64,000 bases of DNA from CANMXU01 sp052030545 (GTDB taxonomy: Bacteria; Pseudomonadota; Gammaproteobacteria; Enterobacterales; Alteromonadaceae), in contig NZ_JBPDIH010000015.1 in NCBI RefSeq assembly GCF_052030545.1, positions 11,207 to 75,206 of the forward strand, in the 5' to 3' direction. The notes under the pieces are model-generated. The model made no database searches and was not told where the DNA came from. It was given only the letters and a program-made list of their open reading frames with translations. Made by a program: the position numbers and the translations under genes. Position 1 is the first letter of the stretch. Each line of letters opens with the position of its first letter. This document shows positions 28,622 through 38,734 of the stretch, one piece after another.

Positions 28622-28811
28622 GTGGTTCGACAGGCTCACCATAAACGGTATTAAATTATTAGCCATTAACAGCTAACCGTTCGCCCTGAGCTTGTCGCAC
28701 TTCGACTTTTGCTTCGTTCCTCACCAGCTCAGTACAGACGGAAAGGCATGACTTAGTTGAACTAATAAACTGTAATGATTATCATCCGTTCGCCCTGAGC
28801 TTGTCGAAGGG
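28622..28811. repeat. REP-like palindromic repeats, one forward and two reversed
   Basis: 28622-28648 reads GTGGTTCGACAGGCTCACC and on to AACGG. The reverse-complement version CCGTTCGCCCTGAGCTTGTCG is at 28677-28697 and again, extended with AAGGG, at 28786-28811. As far as I recall, this TTCGACAAGCTCAGGGCGAACGG type occurs between genes in many unrelated bacteria. It fills most of the 443-base gap between guaA and ridA. Confidence 0.75.
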
Positions 28812-28858
28812 TGTTATTTAAAAGAAGATTAAATTTAAAATAAGAAGAGCAATACCCA

Positions 28859-29206
28859 ATGATTGAAAGAATAGAAACCAAAGAGCGCATGAGTAGAATT
28901 GTAAAACACAACGGCACCATTTATTTATGCGGCCAAGTATGTGCTGATGCCACTAAAGATATCACCGAACAAACGCAAACCATGCTTGATAAAGTCGACG
29001 AGCTATTAATTAAAGCCGGTAGCTCGCGTCAGCATATGTTGTCAGCGACAATTTATGTTAAAGACATGAGCTATTTTGCCGAGATGAATGCGGTTTGGGA
29101 TGCATGGGTGCCAGAAGGTCATGCCCCTGCGCGTGCTTGTGTTGCTGCAAAAATGGCGCGTGAAGCGTTATTGGTAGAAATTAGCGTTGTTGCTGCTGAA
29201 ATTTAA
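28859..29206 (+). CDS. RidA family protein (YjgF/YER057c/UK114)
   Basis: 115 residues, the full length of the family. The conserved active-site arginine lies in PARACV, and the typical YVKDM and LVEISVVA segments are present. RidA proteins hydrolyse reactive enamine/imine intermediates released by PLP enzymes. The subgroup here is not archetypal RidA, so the exact substrate is uncertain. It is 44 bases upstream of the helicase gene, perhaps in one transcript. Confidence 0.9.
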   Translation: MIERIETKERMSRIVKHNGTIYLCGQVCADATKDITEQTQTMLDKVDELLIKAGSSRQHMLSATIYVKDMSYFAEMNAVWDAWVPEGHAPARACVAAKMAREALLVEISVVAAEI

Positions 29207-29250
29207 GCTTTATTTTAAGCGCTCACTTTCACTTTAAAAGAGTCGATACT

Positions 29251-31206
29251 TTGCAAAATATTTCGTCATTATTACAACAGCAGTTTGGTTTTGAGCAGTT
29301 CCGCGAAGGGCAAGAACAAACGGTAAAACAGTTGCTTGCTGGTGAGTCATCCCTTGCCATTTTCCCAACCGGGGCTGGCAAGTCGCTGTGTTATCAATTC
29401 ACCGCACTGCAACTGCCGCATTTAACCTTAGTGGTATCACCGCTTTTGGCGTTAATGAAAGATCAGTTAGCCTTTTTAACAAGCAAAGGCATTGCAGCCG
29501 CCAGTATCGACTCGAGTTTATCACCGGCTGAAAATCAACAGGTGATGAATGATGTGCGCAGCAACAAGTTAAAAATATTAATGGTCTCGGTAGAGCGTTT
29601 TAAAAACGAACGTTTTCGCCACTTTATCAGTTCCGTTTCAGTCTCCATGTTAGTGGTCGATGAAGCGCATTGTATTTCAGAATGGGGTCATAATTTCAGA
29701 CCTGATTATTTAAAGCTGCCGCATTATCAGCAAAGTTTGAATATTCCATTAACTCTGCTGCTAACCGCTACGGCAACGAAAAAGGTAAAACAAGATATGG
29801 CAGCAAAGTTTGCCATTAAAACCGAGCATATTGTGCAAACCGGTTTTTATCGCCCGAATTTGCATTTAGAAGTTTTACCGGTCAACGCTCGTGAAAAAAA
29901 TAACGCCTTAGTTGATCAAATTAAGGCGCAACAAGGCTGCGGTATTGTCTATGTAACCCTGCAACAAAGCGCTGAACAAGTCGCTGATTTTCTGCAAAGC
30001 CAAGGCGTCAATGCACAGGCTTATCATGCCGGTTTTGAAGACACGAAACGTCAGAAAATTCAGCAAGACTTTATGAACAATCAAATACAGGTGATTGTTG
30101 CTACCATTGCTTTTGGCATGGGCATTGATAAAGCCGATATTCGTTTTGTTATTCATTATGACCTGCCTAAATCGATTGAAAACTACAGCCAAGAAATTGG
30201 CCGCGCAGGCCGTGATGGTGATCAGGCAAGGTGTATTACCTTAGCCAATCTCGACGGCTTAACCACAGTTGAAAACTTTGTTTATGGCGATACACCAGAG
30301 CCTGCGGGCATTAAACATGTGCTCAATACCATTAACAGCGAAACGCAAAATGGCCGCTGGGAAATGCAAGGGTTAAGTTTATCGACCGCCAGTAATATCA
30401 AGCAGTTGCCATTAAAAACCTTGTTAGTGCAATTAGAGCTGCAAGGGGTTATTCAACCACTTTTTTCTTACTTTGCTGATTTTAAATATAAATTTAATAC
30501 TCCCGAAGCCGATATTATCAGCCGCTTTTCTGGTGAGCGAGGCCAATTTTTAAAAGCGGTTTTTCGTTACAGTCAAAAGAAAAAGGTTTGGGCCGAGCCA
30601 GACTTTGAAGCATTATTTCAACATTATCAAAGTGACCGACAGCGGGTGATCACCGCATTGGAGTATTTAGCTGAACAACAATTAATTAGCTTAGAAACTA
30701 AAAAGATCACTGATGTTTATCAAGTCAATAGCGCAGGCCTGCAGGCTGATGGTTTAGCCGAGCAGTTAAGTGACTATTTTGCCGAGAAAGAAACCAGTGA
30801 AATTAAGCGTATTGCCACCTTAGTACGCTTTTTTGAATTAAGTACTTGCTTAAGCTTTAATTTATCACGTTATTTTGACGACCAACAAACGCCACGGCAG
30901 TGTGGTCATTGCAGTGTTTGCCAAAACCAAGTGGCTAAATTAACAACTTCAGAAAGGGCTACTTGGCCAGACGATGTAACCTTGATTGAGCAAGTTAATG
31001 CTTTTGCTCTGCATATGAAAAACCATAAAGTGAAGCAATTATCACTGACGAGTTGCTGCCATTTTCTCACCGGTTTAACCATGCCGATGTTCAACCGTAA
31101 AAAGGTAAAAGAGCTTAGCGGTTTTGCCCTTTGTCAGCAGCATAGATATCAAGAAGTGAAAGATAAATTAACCGCATTATCGGCGCAGTTAATTGGCGTT
31201 GATTAA
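29251..31206 (+). CDS. RecQ-family ATP-dependent DNA helicase
   Basis: 651 residues. Helicase motifs are in order: PTGAGKSLCYQ (Walker A), VDEAHCISEWGHNFRPDY (DEAH plus aromatic-rich loop), LLTATAT, and QEIGRAGRDG (motif VI). A zinc-binding cluster CGHCSVC lies at about 550. The C-terminal HRDC domain of E. coli RecQ is not recognisable, and this looks like the RecQ-like paralogue of marine gammaproteobacteria. The start is a TTG, with AAGAG about nine bases before; the next methionine would remove the Walker A motif. It converges with tamB, four bases separating the stops. Confidence 0.9.
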   Translation: MQNISSLLQQQFGFEQFREGQEQTVKQLLAGESSLAIFPTGAGKSLCYQFTALQLPHLTLVVSPLLALMKDQLAFLTSKGIAAASIDSSLSPAENQQVMNDVRSNKLKILMVSVERFKNERFRHFISSVSVSMLVVDEAHCISEWGHNFRPDYLKLPHYQQSLNIPLTLLLTATATKKVKQDMAAKFAIKTEHIVQTGFYRPNLHLEVLPVNAREKNNALVDQIKAQQGCGIVYVTLQQSAEQVADFLQSQGVNAQAYHAGFEDTKRQKIQQDFMNNQIQVIVATIAFGMGIDKADIRFVIHYDLPKSIENYSQEIGRAGRDGDQARCITLANLDGLTTVENFVYGDTPEPAGIKHVLNTINSETQNGRWEMQGLSLSTASNIKQLPLKTLLVQLELQGVIQPLFSYFADFKYKFNTPEADIISRFSGERGQFLKAVFRYSQKKKVWAEPDFEALFQHYQSDRQRVITALEYLAEQQLISLETKKITDVYQVNSAGLQADGLAEQLSDYFAEKETSEIKRIATLVRFFELSTCLSFNLSRYFDDQQTPRQCGHCSVCQNQVAKLTTSERATWPDDVTLIEQVNAFALHMKNHKVKQLSLTSCCHFLTGLTMPMFNRKKVKELSGFALCQQHRYQEVKDKLTALSAQLIGVD

Positions 31207-31210
31207 TCCG

Positions 31211-34200
31211 TTAATCGACATCAAATGAATAATAAATATCGGCTGACTTTTCAATGCCTGAAACAGTTTCCAGCCAGAGTTTATTCATTAAATAGAGCCG
31301 AACGGTAATTTCGTCAATCGGCTCGTAAATACCGACACCATATTTTAAATAAATACGCTCGCCTAAATAGCCACTAATGGTGGCTTGGGCTTGGTCACCA
31401 TCAACTTCGGTGTCGACCGAAATATCATGTAAAAGCGGCAGTTTTTGGATCAGCTTATTCAGATTTTCTGCTTTGGTTAAGGTGGTGCCTAGCGCAATAC
31501 CAATGGCTGCGGTGTTTCCTGTGCCCGAGTCTAACCCTTGACCTCGTATTAAATAAGAAAGGGTTTCAGGTTGCTCCATTGTCGGCTGTGAATAAAGTTG
31601 TAATTCAATGGCGTTGCTTGGTCCTGCAACGGTTAAGCCTACCGTCACATCGTCATTTTTTATATAGCGCTCAGCGCGAAAATCGACATAGGGCGTTTTT
31701 AGTGGACCATTAAAGTTTACTTTGCCTTGCTTAACTTGTAAGTCTTGACCGTAAGCTTGGTAGGAACCATTGAGTACAGACATATCACCAAAAACTTGCA
31801 TCGGTTGAAAGGGTGCTTGTTGTACTTTTAAATCACCTGATAAATTGCCGGTAAAGCCAAAACCTTCAAGTTTAAAGCGTTCGTTAATATTGATATTAAT
31901 ATCACTTTTTATTGCAAACTTTTTCTGCTGGCTAATAGCGTTGCCACTGTCGTCAACTATGATGGTATCATCGCTGATTTTAACGCTACCTTCAGGAAAC
32001 TGTGCAAGGGTCAGCAAGCCATCGATTACGTCAATATTGCCGTTAAGTTGCAATAGGTTGTTTTGATAATGGGCAATCAGTGATGGCGCAACAATAATAT
32101 TTACATTCGGTGGGAAATCTAGGGCTAATTTTTCGGCACTAAGCGTCGCACTGACATTGAACTCATCTTGCCAAGCCATGTTAGCTTGATAGGAAATCGG
32201 CGCGTTATTAACGGTTAAACTGCCGTTTATAGTCGCTTTGTGATCATTAATTGAAGCAATAAGATCAAGGTTTTCAATATCGCTCGCGCTACGAGTAAAG
32301 CTAATCTTGCCCTGTTTAATCGCAAGCTCACCTTTAACAATCGGTTGGCTTAATTTTCCTGAAACTGCAATGTTACTGGAAATATTAGCGTTGAGATCGT
32401 CAATGTCGGGAATTAATTTTTGCAATGGTTTTAAATTTAACTGATTGATTACAACCGAACCACTTAGACTATGATCTGGCAAAGTCAGCCGGTTATTAAT
32501 ATTGACCAGTACTTGATTATCAGTTTTGGTAAGTGATAAGTGAGTAAGTAGTTGTTCTTTACTAAGCTCAATATTAATGGCGCCACTTTGCCACTGGCTT
32601 AAAATTAATGGCGTTTTTGCTCGCTCATTTTCTTGTGTATTTTCTGTTTTTTGCTCAACATAACTAATTACCCCAGGGCTTATGGTTAAATTAGCGAGTA
32701 AGCTAGGCGGTAGTTCGGGTTGCCATTGGGCGACAATATCTCCTTCAATATCGGTATCAAGAATTACATCTGATGATAATAGCTGCTGATTAAGCCATTC
32801 TCCCGCCAATTGTAAATGCAGGTCGACGCTGCCTTCTTTGGCCAATACTAGATCGTTATTCGCACAAAGCTCAATATGCGGTGTAAGCCAGCAATGCTTG
32901 TCTATGGTTAATCGTGTTGTCTTAACATCAAAGTGCCAATTGGGTGATTGGTTTGGCGTGAATTTATGATCTTTATAGTTAAATTCTGCAAGCGTTAATG
33001 CGCCTTGTAACTGTTGAGCATCTTTTTGCCACTGGCTCGATAAGGCAATATTTGCAGCTAAATCACCTTGCCAATTTAAGGCCAGTTTTTGGTCGTTAAT
33101 ATCGCCACTTATTTTTGCCTCAATAGCATCGAATTGATGGTGTTGGTAATAAAGGGTATCACTGGTTAGTGCGAGTTTGGTTTGATGACTTGCATTGGGT
33201 TGATAGTGCCAAGCCAATTTAGGTTGCTTGATAGTAATAAGCGTATTATTGCGCTTACCTGTGCTTAACTTGGTGATTTTTAGCTGTTTGCTTGCGCTAA
33301 TAAGGTTAATGTTAGGCTGATGCTTTGCGCCACTAATATTAAACCAACTTTCCATCGAACCGTTAATTGTTAAAGCATCAGATGAAGTGCCATTGTGATT
33401 ATCGCTGTTCGTTAGTGTGGCGTGTTCGTTTGGGCTCATTTGCTGATAAAAATTGATAAAAGGCGCTAAGTTGTTACTTTGCCAATTGCCACTAATTTGC
33501 CATGAATCGCGATTATTACCTTTGAGGGTTAATTTATTATTGAACGCTTTAATTGTAAGGTTACTATCGTTTATGTTCGCTAAACTGTCGACGCTAACTT
33601 GTCCATTTAGCTCAAACTCTTGACTGTTAACTTGGCCAGAAAAAGCAACGTTGTTGATATCAACAAGCCAGTTGGCACTTTCGTGTATGGCTGTTGAAGT
33701 AGTTGATGACGGCTGTGTCAGCTTGATAAAACCATTGCTGTCGAACTCTCCTGCAATACGACCATCAAGTGCAGGTAACCAATTATTTGATATCGCACGT
33801 AGTCGACGAGGCAATGATAAGCCAGTTGAGTTTAAATGAAATTGCCAACTCAATTGTTCTTTAATGGTTAAGTTGCCATCAAGCGTAACTTGGCTATCAC
33901 TATTTTCATCGTTAAAATTAATGTGGGTTAAAACGACTTCACCTTGTTTTTGACTACCTGCCAATGTTAATTGTGCCTGTTGATAATCAAACCCAGAGAG
34001 CAAAACATCAGCAGCAAATGATTGTTTGTATCTATCGCCTTGGCTAGCGAGGTTTGCTTGATCAATAATCAAACTTTCTTCGGCTAATGCTGTTGTAGGT
34101 ATGGTCAGTGGTGGCAAATGATTGGAGCTAAGGTTTAGCTTAAAAGGCAATAATCGACTGGTTAGGTTAATCGCTAGATCTACTGTTGCATCAATATCCC

Positions 34201-35200
34201 CTTGGCTAACTAGGTTCGCATTTAGCTGATCGAGTTGCCCTGATAAGGTCAGAACTTGCTGGCTGTTGCTTAGCGCTGTAAAAAAATTTAGTGCAGGTAA
34301 TCGTGTCTGCTGAGAAACATCATGAAACATTGGTAAGTTGGTAAGTGTTTCAAGCGTAATGTGACTTTGTAAGTTAACGGTATAAGGCGTTAGCAGTTTG
34401 CTATCGCCTTGGCTGATAATTTTGCCATAAGGGGCAACAAATACTTCGCTTTGTTTGATAACAACATCATGCTGGTACCAACTTCCACTGAGCTTAATAT
34501 CGGCCAACTCTTGAATGTTGTTTGGGTTTGAAGACGTTGTTATATCGAGTTTTTTGACCGCAAGGTTTTCGATTTTTAAATTGAGCGGCAAAAAAACACT
34601 GGGCAAGTTAATCGTTTGTTTTTCAGCAGTGCTATTTGATGAGGTAACGCTGATGACCTCAACTTTGCTAGCACTTGGTGAGGCGACAGCTATGGTGTGA
34701 TGATTTAATTGTGCTTTGCTAGCAAAGTTTTCTACCGTTACCGTAACGACATCGCTAATGTCGATAGTTACCTGATTAAAGGCTAATGCATTAATGTCAA
34801 AACCAAATGGGAATTCAATAACGCGATCTTGTGTTTGCGGTCTTGTTTGAGCGCTTGTTTGAGATGTACTTGATGCTGTTTTATCTGCTTGGTAGCTTAA
34901 TGAAAAAGTTTTTCCTTCTATATTGTCGATACACAGCTTATTGTTAAAAAAACAGCGTAAATGCAAGCTGATTTCCACATCTTTGGCATCAATATTAACC
35001 GAACCAACATCGAGGTGGATATCATCAAATACAATGGTATTTAACCAAGAGCCACTTTGGTAATTAAGGGAGATAAAATTTAGTTGATTTACGCCAACAA
35101 TCGTTAATTGGCTGCCCCAAGGTGTTGCCAATAAAATAGCGAAAAAGCAAAGCAGCGCAGTGACAATTTTCAATAAATAGGTAGCAGCTTTGGTTATCAT
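31211..35200 (-). CDS. tamB: TamB, inner membrane component of the translocation and assembly module
   Basis: 1329 residues. An N-terminal membrane anchor (about 6-28) is followed by a very long beta-strand-rich region and the conserved C-terminal DUF490 domain (about 980-1329; PYVDFRAERYI, SQPTMEQPETLSYLIRGQG). TamB spans the periplasm and works with TamA in outer membrane protein insertion; AsmA-like members also move phospholipids. I take the ATG at 35200, whose first base overlaps the tamA stop (TAATG) and which has AGGAG upstream, over a start 36 bases earlier inside tamA. Confidence 0.93.
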   Translation of the reverse strand: MITKAATYLLKIVTALLCFFAILLATPWGSQLTIVGVNQLNFISLNYQSGSWLNTIVFDDIHLDVGSVNIDAKDVEISLHLRCFFNNKLCIDNIEGKTFSLSYQADKTASSTSQTSAQTRPQTQDRVIEFPFGFDINALAFNQVTIDISDVVTVTVENFASKAQLNHHTIAVASPSASKVEVISVTSSNSTAEKQTINLPSVFLPLNLKIENLAVKKLDITTSSNPNNIQELADIKLSGSWYQHDVVIKQSEVFVAPYGKIISQGDSKLLTPYTVNLQSHITLETLTNLPMFHDVSQQTRLPALNFFTALSNSQQVLTLSGQLDQLNANLVSQGDIDATVDLAINLTSRLLPFKLNLSSNHLPPLTIPTTALAEESLIIDQANLASQGDRYKQSFAADVLLSGFDYQQAQLTLAGSQKQGEVVLTHINFNDENSDSQVTLDGNLTIKEQLSWQFHLNSTGLSLPRRLRAISNNWLPALDGRIAGEFDSNGFIKLTQPSSTTSTAIHESANWLVDINNVAFSGQVNSQEFELNGQVSVDSLANINDSNLTIKAFNNKLTLKGNNRDSWQISGNWQSNNLAPFINFYQQMSPNEHATLTNSDNHNGTSSDALTINGSMESWFNISGAKHQPNINLISASKQLKITKLSTGKRNNTLITIKQPKLAWHYQPNASHQTKLALTSDTLYYQHHQFDAIEAKISGDINDQKLALNWQGDLAANIALSSQWQKDAQQLQGALTLAEFNYKDHKFTPNQSPNWHFDVKTTRLTIDKHCWLTPHIELCANNDLVLAKEGSVDLHLQLAGEWLNQQLLSSDVILDTDIEGDIVAQWQPELPPSLLANLTISPGVISYVEQKTENTQENERAKTPLILSQWQSGAINIELSKEQLLTHLSLTKTDNQVLVNINNRLTLPDHSLSGSVVINQLNLKPLQKLIPDIDDLNANISSNIAVSGKLSQPIVKGELAIKQGKISFTRSASDIENLDLIASINDHKATINGSLTVNNAPISYQANMAWQDEFNVSATLSAEKLALDFPPNVNIIVAPSLIAHYQNNLLQLNGNIDVIDGLLTLAQFPEGSVKISDDTIIVDDSGNAISQQKKFAIKSDINININERFKLEGFGFTGNLSGDLKVQQAPFQPMQVFGDMSVLNGSYQAYGQDLQVKQGKVNFNGPLKTPYVDFRAERYIKNDDVTVGLTVAGPSNAIELQLYSQPTMEQPETLSYLIRGQGLDSGTGNTAAIGIALGTTLTKAENLNKLIQKLPLLHDISVDTEVDGDQAQATISGYLGERIYLKYGVGIYEPIDEITVRLYLMNKLWLETVSGIEKSADIYYSFDVD

Positions 35201-37140
35201 TAAAGCTCTGCTCCTAAGGTAAAATGCAAACGCCAACCTGGGTTGTCTTCACTGATGCTATAACCTAAATCAAGTCGAATTGGGCCAACGGGCGATAAAT
35301 AATGCATACCAGTACCAACAGAATACACCGCTTTAAAATCAAGTTTATCTAAAGCATTACCCCCATCGGTAAACAAAATGCCGCGAAGTTTGTCGGTAAA
35401 ATAATATTGATATTCCAAGCTGCCAACTGCCAGTCGTGTACCGCCAACGACTCTTGTTTCTAACTCTCCATTACTGTTAGTGACTTGTTCGGTTGAACCA
35501 AGTGATTGATAAGCAAAGCCGCGAATACTTTGGTCGCCACCGGCAAAAAAGCGTAAAGAGGGCGCAAGTAAATCTTTTTCTTCATCATCAATAAAAGCAG
35601 CGCCGAGCTCACTTCGAATAACTATTCTGTGCTTAGGAGCAAGGGTATTCACGTATCGCCAGCGAGCATAAAGGCGAATCACATCAATTGCTGAATTAGC
35701 CGACTCCGAACCTGCTTCAATAGTATAAAGCTGACTAAAACCCGATGTCGGGTCAAGTTTTGGGCCTTTACGGTGTGTTTTAGAGATACTTATGCCAGGC
35801 AGTAGATATTCAACTTCGGTGGTGTCGTCAGACAAGGTCCAACGTTCACGTAAAAATCGGGTATAAAATTGCGCGCTCCAGTTTCGGTAAAGCCTGAGGT
35901 TGGCTATTTTACTGTCAAGGTAGGTACTTGAAATATCGCCATATTCATCATCATTTAAGGTAAATTGAAACTGTAAAATATCATTGAGTGGATGACTTAA
36001 TGGAATGGAGTAGTTAAAGCGTCCTTTGGGATTAATTCGCGAATATTCAATTTTAGTTTCTTGGCTGTGACCATAGCGGTTGATTAACGGCGTGCGCCAA
36101 CCGGCAGAAATACGAAATTCGGTGTCGGTGGCATAACCTACACCAAAATCAAACGAATGGCTTTTTGCTTTGGTTAGTGCGACATTTATTGGTAAATGGG
36201 CTTTGTCTAAATCTTGTTTGTTAGGCACGGCAACTGCGCTGGCAAAATATTGGCTTTGTTGCAACTGTTGTTGTAATTGAAAAAGCGCTGAGCTGGTAAA
36301 TAGCTGACCATACTCAAAAGGGACGAGGCTTGATAAAATGTCGGCTTCGAGTTCAAAATCGCTGAATAAGACTTCGCCAAAACGATAACGAATGCCACTT
36401 TGATAGTTGATGGTAATGCTTGCGTGTTCATAATTTTGGTTAATGGCTATTTGGCTTTTTTGTAAATGCCCTTGAAAATAACCGCGCTCAAGCCCTAGCG
36501 CTATTAAATCTGTTTTTATTTGCTCATAATGCCCGTGGTGTAAAATATCGCCAACGTTAATTGCATTATTGCTCAGTAGCTTAATAAAAGCGGGATCTGT
36601 TTTTGCGTCGCCTTCAACGTTGATCGACACCTTTTGTAAAATTACTGGTTGGTTAAGCTCGATGGCAATTAATAACAGCCAGCTGTTATTGTTTTGTTTA
36701 TCTACGGTTATGTGGATATTACTTTGATAATAACCTAGTGCTTGCAGAGCTTGTTCGGTATGTTGCTCAGCTAAGTAGATAAAACTGTCGCGTTCCTTTG
36801 CGGAATTAGGCAAAGAGCCTAAATGCGCAAGAATGTTTTTAGTGAGTAAACTTTCGGTTGTTTGGCGCACATAACCTAAACGCTGTAGGGCTTTTTGGCT
36901 GTTTATTTTTGCCAGTTCTAATAAGCCATTACGTTCATCTATTGAGGTAAATAATTCTGAAATTTGCTGGTATAGCGACTGCTCGTCTGATGCTTTTTCG
37001 GATGTCCTTTGCTGAAATTTAATATCAACATCGAGATTTTGTGCGTAACTAGGCCAAGAAAAGATAGACCAAGAAAATATACTCACGACGAGCAGAATTT
37101 TAAGCAGGTTGAAAAATACAGTTGCGTAGAAATTCTTCAC
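35200..37140 (-). CDS. tamA: TamA, Omp85-family outer membrane protein
   Basis: 646 residues: a signal peptide ending about SYAQ (residue 33), three POTRA-like domains (to about 290) and a 16-stranded beta-barrel with the Omp85 motif region FFAGGDQSIRGFAY and a C-terminal aromatic/leucine end typical of barrels. It starts at GTG. It forms the Tam complex with TamB, whose gene overlaps by one base. Confidence 0.94.
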   Translation of the reverse strand: MKNFYATVFFNLLKILLVVSIFSWSIFSWPSYAQNLDVDIKFQQRTSEKASDEQSLYQQISELFTSIDERNGLLELAKINSQKALQRLGYVRQTTESLLTKNILAHLGSLPNSAKERDSFIYLAEQHTEQALQALGYYQSNIHITVDKQNNNSWLLLIAIELNQPVILQKVSINVEGDAKTDPAFIKLLSNNAINVGDILHHGHYEQIKTDLIALGLERGYFQGHLQKSQIAINQNYEHASITINYQSGIRYRFGEVLFSDFELEADILSSLVPFEYGQLFTSSALFQLQQQLQQSQYFASAVAVPNKQDLDKAHLPINVALTKAKSHSFDFGVGYATDTEFRISAGWRTPLINRYGHSQETKIEYSRINPKGRFNYSIPLSHPLNDILQFQFTLNDDEYGDISSTYLDSKIANLRLYRNWSAQFYTRFLRERWTLSDDTTEVEYLLPGISISKTHRKGPKLDPTSGFSQLYTIEAGSESANSAIDVIRLYARWRYVNTLAPKHRIVIRSELGAAFIDDEEKDLLAPSLRFFAGGDQSIRGFAYQSLGSTEQVTNSNGELETRVVGGTRLAVGSLEYQYYFTDKLRGILFTDGGNALDKLDFKAVYSVGTGMHYLSPVGPIRLDLGYSISEDNPGWRLHFTLGAEL

Positions 37141-37179
37141 AGCATGTCCATTTACGCCAAATAACGAGTAAACAAATGG

Positions 37180-37350
37180 TCACTTGGTTACAAAAATCAT
37201 CACCACAAAAAAGCCTATGATAACGGCGTTAAATACTAAAATATAAGCAAAGCCTTTTAAGCCGTCTTTAGCGCCATAGCCTTTACTGCGTAGAAATAAC
37301 CACCAGATGGCGGACATTACAATAGGTAATAAAAAAAAGAGTCTTATCAT
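37180..37350 (-). CDS. 56-residue two-helix membrane protein coupled to ampG
   Basis: A short gene that follows ampG with an ATGA overlap (37347-37350), so ribosomes finishing ampG can start it. The product begins MIRLFFLLPIVMSAIWWLFL and has a second hydrophobic segment near its C-terminus (AYILVFNAVIIGFFVVMIFV), separated by a charged loop SKGYGAKDGLKG. I do not recognise the family. The overlap, hydrophobic pattern and clean start and stop support a real gene. Confidence 0.65.
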   Translation of the reverse strand: MIRLFFLLPIVMSAIWWLFLRSKGYGAKDGLKGFAYILVFNAVIIGFFVVMIFVTK

Positions 37351-38624
37351 TTATTTGTTTCACTTTCCAAAGTTGAGCTATTTTCCGTTTGTTTGTCGTC
37401 ATGCCACGGAGCTACTTTAAATAACATTAGCATACCTGGCACCGCTAAACAGGTACAAAGGAAATAAAAATTTGTCCAACCTATTTGTTCAACAATAACG
37501 CCGGTAGTCGCATTGGCAAAAGTGCGTGGTAAGGCGGTAAGCGCAGTAAATAAGGCAAATTGAGTTGCGGCAAATGCTGGGTTGGTTGCTCGGGCAATAA
37601 ATGCAGTAAAAGCGGCAGTACCTAAACCGACCCCTAAATATTCAAAGCCCATGGCAAAGGCTAGTGCATAAGTATTGTGGCCAATTTCTGCTAAGGCTGC
37701 AAAACCTAAAATACTAACAATTTGCACAACACCAAACAACCAAAGTGCTTTGTTAATGCTAAGTTTTATCATCACAATACCGCCAACGGCTAAACCAACG
37801 GTCATCGCAATTAATGATGCTGTTTTAGCAACGACGCCAATTTCGGTTTTACTAAAGCCCATATCAATAAAAAATGGCGTTTGCAGGGCCGTCGCCATCG
37901 AGTCGCCTAGTTTATACAAAAACAAAAACGCTAAAATTAACCCTGCCGACTTTAACCCTTCACGGTTAATGAAGTCTTTAAACGGCAGTACTACTGCTTG
38001 TTCAAGGGTTTTTGGGGCTAATTTTTCATCGCTTATTTCTTTGACTGCCAACGTTAGCAAAATACCTAATAACATAAAGGCGGCAACGATGATAAAAACC
38101 GACTGCCAACTAATGTGATCGGCTAAAATAAAGGCAAGTGAACCGGGCACTAAACCGGATAAACGGTAGGCTTGTACGTGAATAGAGTTACCTAAACCTA
38201 ATTCGTTATCAGGTAATAATTCACGGCGGTAAGCATCAAGCACTATGTCTTGGCTGGCACTAAAAAAAGCCACGGCTGCGGCGAGATAGGCGACCGTCCA
38301 AATATCGGTGCTTGGATTGATATAACCAAAGCAGGCTATTGAGCATAGCAACAAAACTTGTGTAGCAAGCATCCAACTACGTCTTCGTCCTAATACTGGT
38401 AAAGAGTAGCGATCGAGCAGTGGTGACCAAATAAATTTCCACACATAAGGAATGCCAATTAATGAAAATAAGCCAATTTCAGTTAAGCTAACCCCTTCTG
38501 AACGCAACCAGCCGGGTACTAGTTGGTATAAAACGAATAACGGCATGCCAGAGCTAAAGCCGGTAAAAATACAAATAAGCATGCGCTTATTAAAAATAGA
38601 CTGCTTAAAGGAAGTTGATGTCAT
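37347..38624 (-). CDS. ampG: AmpG-type muropeptide permease (MFS)
   Basis: 425 residues with about 12 membrane helices. AmpG brings GlcNAc-anhydroMurNAc peptides from wall turnover into the cytoplasm for recycling. The N-terminal stretch GFSSGMPLFVLYQLVPGWL and the following WSPLLDRYSLP, GRRRSWML are characteristic. yajG, rlmG and bolA lie 1.3-5 kb away; in E. coli ampG, yajG and bolA are neighbours, which supports the call. A 56-residue membrane protein gene is coupled downstream. Confidence 0.9.
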   Translation of the reverse strand: MTSTSFKQSIFNKRMLICIFTGFSSGMPLFVLYQLVPGWLRSEGVSLTEIGLFSLIGIPYVWKFIWSPLLDRYSLPVLGRRRSWMLATQVLLLCSIACFGYINPSTDIWTVAYLAAAVAFFSASQDIVLDAYRRELLPDNELGLGNSIHVQAYRLSGLVPGSLAFILADHISWQSVFIIVAAFMLLGILLTLAVKEISDEKLAPKTLEQAVVLPFKDFINREGLKSAGLILAFLFLYKLGDSMATALQTPFFIDMGFSKTEIGVVAKTASLIAMTVGLAVGGIVMIKLSINKALWLFGVVQIVSILGFAALAEIGHNTYALAFAMGFEYLGVGLGTAAFTAFIARATNPAFAATQFALFTALTALPRTFANATTGVIVEQIGWTNFYFLCTCLAVPGMLMLFKVAPWHDDKQTENSSTLESETNK

Positions 38625-38734
38625 TCAAGGAAGTTAGCTAATAATGTAGGAAGTGTTAGCCTATCAGAGACTTGAGTGCTTTCGAAGTAAATTATTGCCA
38701 AATTAGCTTAGCGGTTAACATTTAACGGTTAATA

